A stretch of DNA of 64,000 nucleotides from Kitasatospora phosalacinea (GTDB lineage: Bacteria > Actinomycetota > Actinomycetes > Streptomycetales > Streptomycetaceae). The translations under genes were made by a program, and so were the position numbers. Every line of letters begins with the position of its first letter. Within the stretch, counting starts at the first letter, position 1. A model generated the notes under the pieces. The model was given only the letters and a program-made list of their open reading frames with translations, was not told where the DNA came from and searched no databases. The stretch covers positions 6,598 to 70,597 of the forward strand of contig NZ_JNWZ01000035.1 in assembly GCF_000716545.1 (NCBI RefSeq), given 5' to 3'. Shown here in pieces: positions 57,165 to 64,000 of the stretch.

Positions 57165-58859
57165 ATGGTCGCTGCGACCCCCGCCCTGCCGGTCGCCGAA
57201 CTGCTCGCCCGCCACCAGGACACCCTCGACCGCGCGCTGGCCGCGATCGCCGACCGCGACTACTGGTCCCCGTACCCGGAGTTCCCCAAGGCGTACGGGG
57301 AGAGCGCCGCCGCCGACGGCAAGGCCGCCTTCGACGCCCTGCTGGGGCGGGAGTTCGAGCTGCCCGGCCACCCCGGCGGCGGCGAACCGGTGGCCGGCGA
57401 GGCCTCCCCGTACGGCATCGAACTGGGCGTCAGCTACCCGCACGCCGAGCCGGACGCGCTGCTGGCCGCGCTGGAGGCGGCCCGGCCCGGCTGGGCGAAG
57501 GCCGCCCCCGCCGAGCGGGCCGCGGTCTGCCTGGAGGTCCTGGCCCGGATCAACGCCCGCTCGCACGAGTTCGCCCAGGCCGTGATGCACACCACCGGCC
57601 AGGCGTACGGCATGGCGTTCCAGGCCGGCGGCCCGCACGCGCAGGACCGCGGCCTGGAGGCGGTGGCGTACGCGTACGCCGAACAGACCAGGCTGCCCCG
57701 CTCGGCGCGCTGGACCAAGCCCCAGGGCAAGCGCGATCCCCTGGTGCTGACCAAGGAGTTCACCGCCGTCCCGCGCGGCACCGCGCTGCTGATCGGCTGC
57801 AACACCTTCCCGACCTGGAACGGCTACCCGGGCCTGTTCGCCTCGCTGGCCACCGGCAACGGCGTCCTGGTCAAGCCGCACCCGCGCGCGGTGCTGCCGC
57901 TGGCGCTGACCGTGCGGATCGCCCGCGAGGTGCTCGCCGAGGCCGGCTTCGACCCGAACCTGGTCTGCCTGGCCGCCGAGCACGAGGGCTCCGCGATCGC
58001 CAAGGTGCTGGCGCTGCGGCCCGAGGTGAAGCTGATCGACTACACCGGCTCCACCGGCTTCGGCGACTGGCTGGAGGACAACGCCCGGCAGGCCCTGGTC
58101 TACACCGAGAAGGCCGGCGTCAACACCGTCGTCATCGACTCCACCGACGACTACCGCGGCATGCTGGACAACCTGGCGTTCTCGCTCAGCCTGTACAGCG
58201 GCCAGATGTGCACCACCCCGCAGAACCTGCTGATCCCCCGCACCGGCATCCGCACCGAGGACGGCGAGCGCGACTACGAGCAGGTGGTCGCCGACCTGGC
58301 GGCGGCCGTCCAGGGCCTGCTCGGCGACGACAACCGGGCCGCCGCGATCCTGGGCGCCGTGGTCAACCCGGGCGTCCTGACCCGCAGCGCCGCCGCGGCC
58401 GGCGGCGAGCTGGGCGAACTCGCGCTCGCCCCCAGGGTGGTGGCCTCCGCCGAGTTCCCGGGCGCGACCATCCGCACCCCGGCCCTGGTCAAGGCCGACG
58501 CCGACAAGCCGGACGACCGCGCCCGCTTCCTCGCCGAGTGCTTCGGCCCGGTCGCCTTCGCGGTCGCCGTCGAATCCACCGCCGCCGCCGTCGACCTGCT
58601 GCGCCGCACCGCCGCCGAGCACGGCGCGATGACCGCCGGCGCCTACACCACCGACCCGGCCGTCGAGACCGCCCTGGTCGAAGCCTGCCTGGACGCCGGC
58701 GTCTCCCTCTCCCTCAACCTGACCGGCGGCGTCTACGTCAACCAGACCGCCGCCTTCTCCGACCTCCACGGCACCGGCGCCAACCCGGCCGCCAACTCCG
58801 CCTACTGCGACGCGGCGTTCGTCGCCTCCCGGTTCCGCACCGTGGAGGTCCGCAAGTAG
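57165..58859 (+). CDS. paaN: phenylacetate degradation protein PaaN (aldehyde dehydrogenase family)
   Basis: The 564-aa protein is an aldehyde-dehydrogenase-fold enzyme with the nucleophile Cys in 'LYSGQMCTTPQNLL', the NAD site region 'IDYTGSTGFGDWLE' and 'LAECFGPVAFAVAV'. Length and the N-terminal 'DYWSPYPEFPKAYGESAAAD' fit the PaaN branch rather than PaaZ. It oxidises the semialdehyde formed by ring opening in phenylacetate catabolism (family knowledge). The other paa genes are not in this window. GAGGAG precedes ATG 57165. Confidence 0.92.
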   Translation: MVAATPALPVAELLARHQDTLDRALAAIADRDYWSPYPEFPKAYGESAAADGKAAFDALLGREFELPGHPGGGEPVAGEASPYGIELGVSYPHAEPDALLAALEAARPGWAKAAPAERAAVCLEVLARINARSHEFAQAVMHTTGQAYGMAFQAGGPHAQDRGLEAVAYAYAEQTRLPRSARWTKPQGKRDPLVLTKEFTAVPRGTALLIGCNTFPTWNGYPGLFASLATGNGVLVKPHPRAVLPLALTVRIAREVLAEAGFDPNLVCLAAEHEGSAIAKVLALRPEVKLIDYTGSTGFGDWLEDNARQALVYTEKAGVNTVVIDSTDDYRGMLDNLAFSLSLYSGQMCTTPQNLLIPRTGIRTEDGERDYEQVVADLAAAVQGLLGDDNRAAAILGAVVNPGVLTRSAAAAGGELGELALAPRVVASAEFPGATIRTPALVKADADKPDDRARFLAECFGPVAFAVAVESTAAAVDLLRRTAAEHGAMTAGAYTTDPAVETALVEACLDAGVSLSLNLTGGVYVNQTAAFSDLHGTGANPAANSAYCDAAFVASRFRTVEVRK

Positions 58860-58883
58860 CCGGGGCCGGACCCGAACGGAAAC

Positions 58884-58952
58884 CGGGCCCGGACGCCGTC
58901 CCACGACGGCGTCCGGGCCCGCGCCCTGTCCTGGAGGGGGAAGGGGACAGGG
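58884..58952. terminator. terminators between convergent paaN and GT2-GtrA genes
   Basis: A perfect 16-bp stem (58884-58899 with 58906-58921, loop 6 nt) stands 24 bp after paaN. A second hairpin CCCTGTCC/GGACAGGG (58924-58952) follows, on the side of the minus-strand gene that stops at 58974. Confidence 0.85.
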
Positions 58953-58973
58953 AGTCTCTTCTCCCGGAACCGG

Positions 58974-60209
58974 CTATCCACGCCTGGGGTTGAACACCCA
59001 CACCCGCAGCAGCACGAACCGCACCAGCGTCGCGGCCGCGTTCGCCGCCACCAGCACCACCAGTTCCACCCCGTGCCCGGCGCCGGGCGAGGCCGCGTGC
59101 AGGACGGCGACGGCGCCGCTGGTGAGCACCAGGCCGACCAGGAGGGCCAGCCCGCCCTCCAGTTGGTGCTTGAGGGCGTCCCGGCGGCCGGTCACGCCGA
59201 AGGTGAAGCGGCGGTTCGCGGCGGTGTTGAAGACGGCGGTGACGGCCAGCGCCAGCGCGTTGGCCACCAGCGCGGGCACCAACTGCCGCAGCAGCAGGTA
59301 CAGCAGCAGGTAGGCCAGCGTGCACAGGACGCCGATCGCCGCGAAGCTGACGGACTGCCGGCCGAGCCCGGGCGGCACCTGCGCCTGCCGGACCCTCGCG
59401 GGCAGGTCGACGCTCCCCCGGCCGGCCAGGGTGCGGCGGGCGACCCGGGCCATGCCCTTGAGGTCGTCGACCACGGTGCGGACGATGTCGACCCGGCTGT
59501 CGGGGTCGTCCACCCAGTCCACCGGCACCTCGTGGATGCGCAGGCCGGCGGCCTCGGCGAGCAGCAGCAGTTCGGTGTCGAAGAACCAGGCGTCGTCCTC
59601 GACCTGCTCCAGCAGCCGCTTGACCACCTCGGTGCGGCCCGCCTTGAACCCGCACTGGGCGTCGGAGAACTTGGCCGCCATGGTGGCCCGCAGCAGCAGG
59701 TTGTAGGTGCGCGAGATGAACTCCCGCTTGGGGCCGCGCACCACGGCCGAGCCCCGGTGCAGCCGGCTGCCGATGGCGAGGTCGCTGTGGCCGGAGAGCA
59801 GCGGAGCGACCAGCGGCAGGAAGGCCTCCAGACCGGTCGACAGGTCGACGTCCATGTAGGCGACCACGTCGGCCTCGCTGTCGCCCCACACCTGCCGCAG
59901 CGCGCGGCCCCGGCCCTTGAGGTCGAGGTGGACGGCGCGCACCGGCGCGAGTTCGGCGGCCAGCGCGGTGGCGACCTCCCAGGTGCCGTCGACCGAGGCG
60001 TTGTCGGCCACCGTGATCAGGTAGTCGTACGGGAAGGTCTCCGCGAGGTAGGCGTGCAGTTCACGGACGCAGCGCTCCAGCGAGTGCTGCTCGTTGTACA
60101 CGGGTACGACGACCTCCACGAGCCTGGTCCTCACCACGGTGTCGGCCTGGTCCCGGCCGCCGACCGCCGGGACGGGGCGCGGGGTCCGGCGCATCGCTGG
60201 CTGTGTCAT
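58974..60209 (-). CDS. GT2 glycosyltransferase fused to GtrA-like membrane domain
   Basis: The 411-aa protein has a GT2 domain (about 30-270: 'VEVVVPVYNEQHSLERCVRE', 'DNASVDGTWEVA', 'YMDVDLSTGLEAFLPLVAPL', 'DAQCGFKAG') and a GtrA-like four-helix domain (about 285-410, ending 'LLRVWVFNPRRG'). The fusion suggests a polyprenyl-phosphate-sugar synthase with its own flippase-like part, in cell-envelope glycan assembly. ATG 60209 has no Shine-Dalgarno; an ATG at 60194 is also possible. Confidence 0.9.
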   Translation of the reverse strand: MTQPAMRRTPRPVPAVGGRDQADTVVRTRLVEVVVPVYNEQHSLERCVRELHAYLAETFPYDYLITVADNASVDGTWEVATALAAELAPVRAVHLDLKGRGRALRQVWGDSEADVVAYMDVDLSTGLEAFLPLVAPLLSGHSDLAIGSRLHRGSAVVRGPKREFISRTYNLLLRATMAAKFSDAQCGFKAGRTEVVKRLLEQVEDDAWFFDTELLLLAEAAGLRIHEVPVDWVDDPDSRVDIVRTVVDDLKGMARVARRTLAGRGSVDLPARVRQAQVPPGLGRQSVSFAAIGVLCTLAYLLLYLLLRQLVPALVANALALAVTAVFNTAANRRFTFGVTGRRDALKHQLEGGLALLVGLVLTSGAVAVLHAASPGAGHGVELVVLVAANAAATLVRFVLLRVWVFNPRRG

Positions 60210-60352
60210 GGGAAGGAGGTTCACAGCCCCTGATGGGCCCGCGATGATGGCAGTCTGAGAGCGCGCTGAGAACCGGGGCGACGAGGGCCGGGCGCCGTGG
60301 ACTCCGGCCGGTGCGCGCACCGGTCCTGGCAGCAAGACGACGGGAGAGACGG

Positions 60353-61828
60353 ATGTCCGAGACGGAGTTCACCGCGGACGTGCTGGTGGTCGGGGCCGGC
60401 CCGACCGGCCTGCTGCTGGCGGGAGACCTGGCCACGGCCGGCCTGCGGGTGACGGTGCTGGAGAAGCGGGCCGAGGAGTCCCCCCTGACCAGGGCGTTCG
60501 CCGTGCACGCCCGCACCCTGGAGCTGCTGGACGCCCGCGGCCTGGCCGACGAGCTGATCGCCACCGGTCGGACGGTGTCCTCGCTGCAGCTGTTCGGCCG
60601 GATCCGGATCGACCTCGCGGGCCTGCCCACCCGCTTCCCGTTCGTCCTGGTCACCCCGCAGTACAACACCGAGCGGGTGCTGCGCGAACGGGCCGTCAAG
60701 GCCGGCGCGGACCTGCGCCGCGGCGTCGAGGTGACGGGGCTGCGGCAGGACGCGGAGGGCGTGACGCTGACCGCCCGCACCGCCGACGGCGAGCAGGGCT
60801 TCCGGGCCCGGTACGCGGTCGGCGCGGACGGCGTGCGCTCCTCGGTCCGCGACCTGCTGGGCATCCCGTTCCCCGGCGAGTCCGTGGTGCGCTCGGTGAT
60901 GCTGGCCGACGTCCGGCTGGAGCACGAGCCGGAGGAGCTGCTGACGGCGGGCGCGGGCGAGGCCGGCTTCGCCTTCCTGGCCCCGTTCGGGGACGGCTGG
61001 TACCGGGTGGTCGGCTGGAACCGCGAGCACCAGGCGCCGGACTCCGACCCGGTGGTCCTGGCCGAGCTGGCCGACCTGCTGCGCGAGGTGACGGGCCGTG
61101 ACTTCGGGATGGGGGAGGCCCGCTGGACCTCCCGCTTCCACAGCGACGAGCGCCAGGCGCCCACGTACCGCTCCGGCCGGGTCCTGCTCGCGGGGGACGC
61201 CGCGCACTGCCACTCGCCGGCCGGCGGGCAGGGCATGAACACCGGTCTGCAGGACGCCGCCAACCTGAGCTGGAAGCTGGCCTCGGTCCTGCGCGGCTGG
61301 TCGCCCGACGCCCTGCTGGACACCTACCAGACCGAGCGCCACCCGGTGGGCCGGGCGGTGCTGCGCTCCTCCGGCGCCCTGGTCCGGCTCGCCCTGGGCC
61401 GGCACGCCCCGGCCAGGGCGCTGCGCTCGGCGATCGGCGCGGCCGCCAACCACCTGGGTCCGCTGGCCGAGTCGGGTGCCAAGCAGGTCTCCGGCATCGG
61501 GTACGCCTACCCGGCGGAGAAGGGCGCCCACCCGCTGGTCGGCCGCCGCGTCCCCGACCTGCGCCTGGCGGTGGACGAGCCGGGCGGCCCGGCCCGGCTG
61601 CACGAGGCGCTGCGCTCCGGGAGGGCGGTGCTGGTCAGCAACGACGAGCTGTCGGTGGCGGACTCCTGGGCGGAGCGGGTGGTGACGGCGGCTCCCGCCG
61701 ACCCGCACGGGAAGCTGCGCGACACCGTGCTGCTGGTCCGCCCGGACGGGTACGCGGCCTGGGCCTGCGCGGACCCGACCAGGGGGGAGCTGCGGACGGC
61801 GCTGAGCCACTGGCTGGGCCGCCCCTGA
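60353..61828 (+). CDS. FAD-dependent aromatic-ring monooxygenase (PheA/TfdB type)
   Basis: The 491-aa flavoprotein has the FAD motif 'VLVVGAGPTGLLLAGDLA', the DG motif 'YAVGADGVRSSVRDL' and the GD motif 'GRVLLAGDAAHCHSPAGGQG' followed by 'MNTGLQDAANLSWKL'. A C-terminal thioredoxin-like domain ('RRVPDLRLAVDEPG') is typical of polyketide-tailoring and phenol hydroxylases. The substrate is unknown. GGGAGAG precedes ATG 60353. It is divergent from the GT2-GtrA gene across 143 bp. Confidence 0.9.
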   Translation: MSETEFTADVLVVGAGPTGLLLAGDLATAGLRVTVLEKRAEESPLTRAFAVHARTLELLDARGLADELIATGRTVSSLQLFGRIRIDLAGLPTRFPFVLVTPQYNTERVLRERAVKAGADLRRGVEVTGLRQDAEGVTLTARTADGEQGFRARYAVGADGVRSSVRDLLGIPFPGESVVRSVMLADVRLEHEPEELLTAGAGEAGFAFLAPFGDGWYRVVGWNREHQAPDSDPVVLAELADLLREVTGRDFGMGEARWTSRFHSDERQAPTYRSGRVLLAGDAAHCHSPAGGQGMNTGLQDAANLSWKLASVLRGWSPDALLDTYQTERHPVGRAVLRSSGALVRLALGRHAPARALRSAIGAAANHLGPLAESGAKQVSGIGYAYPAEKGAHPLVGRRVPDLRLAVDEPGGPARLHEALRSGRAVLVSNDELSVADSWAERVVTAAPADPHGKLRDTVLLVRPDGYAAWACADPTRGELRTALSHWLGRP

Positions 61829-61863
61829 CGTTCAGTTTCCTCCGCACCGGAATTGAACCAATT

Positions 61864-61895
61864 AACTGTATTGTTCCCCGATTTCACAGTTGACT
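61864..61895 (+). promoter_or_regulatory. AT-rich promoter region of the secreted protease
   Basis: Inverted repeat AACTGT-N16-ACAGTT (61864-61891) overlaps a consensus-like -35 TTGACT (61890-61895). The -10 is unclear (TGCTCA at 17-bp spacing). The 61840-61925 block is far less GC-rich than its surroundings, as often seen ahead of growth-phase-controlled extracellular enzymes. Confidence 0.45.
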
Positions 61896-62005
61896 GTTTT
61901 TTAGTAAGCAATTGCTCAGGCATGGGCCTTTTCCTGCACGTTCTCTGAGAGATTCTGGCGAGCGTTTTCGAAAACCGGAACGCCGCCAGATTTCCGGAGG
62001 AGCCC

Positions 62006-64000
62006 GTGCGACCCCGCTCGCTCGCCCTTGCCGCCGCCCTCGCGGTCCTTCCCCTCACCGCCGTCTCCCTGGGCACCGCCACCGCCCAGGCCGCGCCGTC
62101 CCCCAGCGCCACGGCCCGGGTGACCCTGCCGCAGACCACCACCCCCGCGGTCGCCCGCTCCCACAAGCAGGGCGACGTCCCCGCCGACCGCCGCATATCC
62201 GTGGCGGTGTCGCTGAAACTGCGCGACACCGCCGGACTCGACCGTTTCCTGACCGCGGTCGCCACCCCCGGCACCGCCGAGTACGGGCACTACCTGACGC
62301 CCGCTCAATTCACCGAGCGCTTCGGGCCGACCGAGGCCGACGTCGCGCAGGTCCGGGCGTTCCTCACCGCCCAGGGCCTGAGCGTCGACGCGGTCAGCGC
62401 CAACCGCCAGGTGGTGGACGCCACCGGCACCAGCGCGCAGCTCTCCGCCGCCTTCGGCACCCACGAGTCGACGTACACCGACCCGCAGCAGGGCGGCCGG
62501 GCGTTCTTCGCCAACGACGCCGCCGCCTCGGTGCCGGCCGCGCTGGCGGGCGTGGTCGAGGGCGTCAGCGGCCTGAACGACCACACCGTGCGCACCACCC
62601 GGATCGCCAAGCCGCAGGCGTCCGTCCCGCACGCCACCCCGTCCGGCTTCGGCCCGGCGTCGTACGACGGCGCGTACCGGCTGAACCAGCTGGGCGCGGA
62701 CGGCACCGGCTCCACCGTGGCGCTGTGGGAGTTCGACGGCTACAAGTCCTCGAACCTGACCACCTACGACAGCCAGTTCGGCCTGTCCGGCCCGGCGGTG
62801 AGCACCGTCCCGGTGGACGGCGCGAACTACGACGCCAAGCCGGGCGACGGCCAGGGCGAGGTGGAGCTCGACTCCGAGATCGTCCGCGGCGTCGCCCCGA
62901 AGGCCACCCAGCTGGTGTACGAGGCGCCCAACAGCGACCAGGGCGAGATCGACATGGCCGCCAAGATCGTCGCGGACAACCGGGTCTCGGTCATCTCGAT
63001 CTCCTGGGGCTCCTGCGAGCCGGACACCACCGCCTCCTCGATGACGGCGGTGAACAACTCCTTCAAGCAGGCCGCCGCCCAGGGCATCTCGATCTTCTCG
63101 GCCTCCGGCGACGACGGCTCCCGGGACTGCACCCGCTCGACCTCCGGGTCCTCGGTGAAGGCGGTGGACTTCCCCGCCTCCAGCCCGTACAACACCGGCG
63201 TCGGCGGCACCAACCTGAAGGTCTCCGGCACCACCTACAGCTCGGAGAGCGCCTGGTCCACGGCCGGCGGCGGCGTCTCCACCCAGTTCGCCAAGCCGAG
63301 CTGGCAGACCGGGACGGGCGTCACCGGCACCATGCGCACCGTCCCCGACGTCTCCTCGAACGCGGACCCGGCCAGCGGCTTCGCGATCTACACCCAGGGC
63401 ACCTCCGCCCCCGGCTGGCAGGTCTACGGCGGCACCTCGGCGGCGGCCCCGCTGTGGTCCGGCTTCGCCGCGCTGTACAACCAGAAGGCCAAGGCCGCCG
63501 CCAAGCCGGTGCTCGGCGAGGCCAACCCGAAGGTCTACGCCGTCACCAACTCGTCCTCGTACGCGGGCGCCTTCCACGACGTCACCAGCGGCGCCAACCA
63601 GGACTTCGCCACCAGGGCCGGCTACGACCAGGTCACCGGCTGGGGCTCCCCGATCGCCGACGGCCTCGCGAACGCCCTGCTCGGCTCCGGCGGCACCACC
63701 CCGCCGCCCACCGGCTCCTGCACTGCCGCCCAGCTGCTCGGCAACCCCGGCTTCGAGACCGGTAGCGCCTCGCCCTGGACCACCTCTTCCGGCGTGGTCG
63801 ACAACTCCTCCTCCGAGGCGGCCCGCTCCGGTTCCTGGAAGGCGTGGATGGACGGCTACGGCTCCTCCCACACCGACAGCCTCTCGCAGACCGTCGCCGT
63901 CCCGGCCGGCTGCAAGGCCACGCTGAGCTACTGGCTGCACATCGACACCGCCGAGACCGGCAGCACCGCGTACGACAAGCTGACCGTGACCGTCAACGGC
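62006..64000 (+). CDS. secreted S53 sedolisin-type serine protease, 3' end outside window
   Basis: GTG 62006 has GGAGGAG just upstream and starts a Sec signal peptide (VRPRSLALAAALAVLPLTA, cleaved near residue 30). A pro-kumamolisin activation domain follows (about 45-190: 'YLTPAQFTERFGPTEADVAQ'). The catalytic domain holds the Glu/Asp pair in 'GEVELDSEIVRG', 'VISISWGSCEPD', and the nucleophile in 'YGGTSAAAPLWSGFAAL'. After about residue 560 a Pro/Gly linker leads to a C-terminal beta module ('LLGNPGFETGSASPWTTSSG') cut by the window edge. It is an acid-acting extracellular endopeptidase, probably for nutrient scavenging. Confidence 0.92.
   Translation, partial: MRPRSLALAAALAVLPLTAVSLGTATAQAAPSPSATARVTLPQTTTPAVARSHKQGDVPADRRISVAVSLKLRDTAGLDRFLTAVATPGTAEYGHYLTPAQFTERFGPTEADVAQVRAFLTAQGLSVDAVSANRQVVDATGTSAQLSAAFGTHESTYTDPQQGGRAFFANDAAASVPAALAGVVEGVSGLNDHTVRTTRIAKPQASVPHATPSGFGPASYDGAYRLNQLGADGTGSTVALWEFDGYKSSNLTTYDSQFGLSGPAVSTVPVDGANYDAKPGDGQGEVELDSEIVRGVAPKATQLVYEAPNSDQGEIDMAAKIVADNRVSVISISWGSCEPDTTASSMTAVNNSFKQAAAQGISIFSASGDDGSRDCTRSTSGSSVKAVDFPASSPYNTGVGGTNLKVSGTTYSSESAWSTAGGGVSTQFAKPSWQTGTGVTGTMRTVPDVSSNADPASGFAIYTQGTSAPGWQVYGGTSAAAPLWSGFAALYNQKAKAAAKPVLGEANPKVYAVTNSSSYAGAFHDVTSGANQDFATRAGYDQVTGWGSPIADGLANALLGSGGTTPPPTGSCTAAQLLGNPGFETGSASPWTTSSGVVDNSSSEAARSGSWKAWMDGYGSSHTDSLSQTVAVPAGCKATLSYWLHIDTAETGSTAYDKLTVTVNG

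Noticed and set aside
60205..60235. AGGAGG followed by ATG on the plus strand opposite the GT2-GtrA start
   Set aside because: The frame closes after four codons; no gene follows.

Overview
The window is about 72-75% GC, packed with genes, uses many GTG starts and short Shine-Dalgarno sites, and carries ssgR-ssgA, a sporulation gene pair known only from streptomycete-type actinomycetes. It is therefore a chromosomal segment of a Streptomycetaceae member (Streptomyces, Kitasatospora or close kin; the genus is not decidable from sequence alone). From memory, the gene order cydA-cydB-cydCD-sensor kinase, hisC, LacI regulator, thiC, ssgA/ssgR, bkd, paaN follows the core of the Streptomyces coelicolor chromosome. 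Most of the window is thus vertically inherited housekeeping DNA with accessory patches.

Layout. 1-9 kb (minus strand): a DUF72 protein, a GAF sensor kinase and the cydA-cydB-cydCD terminal oxidase operon with a Rex-type operator. 9-15.5 kb (minus): an adaptor, ATPase, permease, anchored beta-domain protein, response regulator and sensor kinase; this is an envelope-stress style MacAB-like efflux module with its own two-component system. 15.6-27.5 kb: TrpB2, HisC, a LacI regulator, a calcineurin-type phosphatase, a repeat-bearing membrane protein, an MFS exporter facing a double-Lrp regulator, an M20 amidohydrolase, and TetR facing an AhpD-like gene over palindromic operators. 27.6-30.1 kb: small envelope proteins and a lipoprotein.

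30.1-32.4 kb is a recombination-scarred patch downstream of thiC. The 3' end of thiC exists in three versions (the gene itself, an exact 51-codon remnant, and a 45-bp fragment fused to a broken antitoxin). Between and beyond them lie an intact VapBC module with an AT-rich, apparently leaderless promoter, an unknown 164-aa gene, and a decayed VapBC pair. thiC itself has a clear TPP riboswitch.

34.4-36.3 kb holds an NfeD-like/flotillin pair. 36.4-42.0 kb is a five-gene accessory biosynthetic cluster (OleA-like thiolase, GT2, OleC-like AMP ligase, P450, OleD-like reductase) preceded by a 16-bp palindrome that matches the MacR consensus as I remember it; a dispersed intergenic repeat sits inside it, with a second copy 16 kb upstream.

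42-48 kb: TenA, cupin, holin-like membrane protein, ssgA, ssgR, NUDIX hydrolase and a globin-reductase flavohemoprotein. 48.3-52.4 kb: bkdA-bkdB-bkdC with divergent Lrp-type BkdR. 52.4-58.9 kb: TetR and partner, GT2 polyprenyl-type transferase, PIG-V-like mannosyltransferase, a lipoprotein and PaaN. A 14-bp operator differing at one base occurs at both bkdA and paaN, suggesting one TetR regulator links branched-chain keto acid and phenylacetate catabolism. 59-64 kb: GT2-GtrA fusion, FAD monooxygenase, and the 5' part of a secreted sedolisin (S53) protease running off the end.
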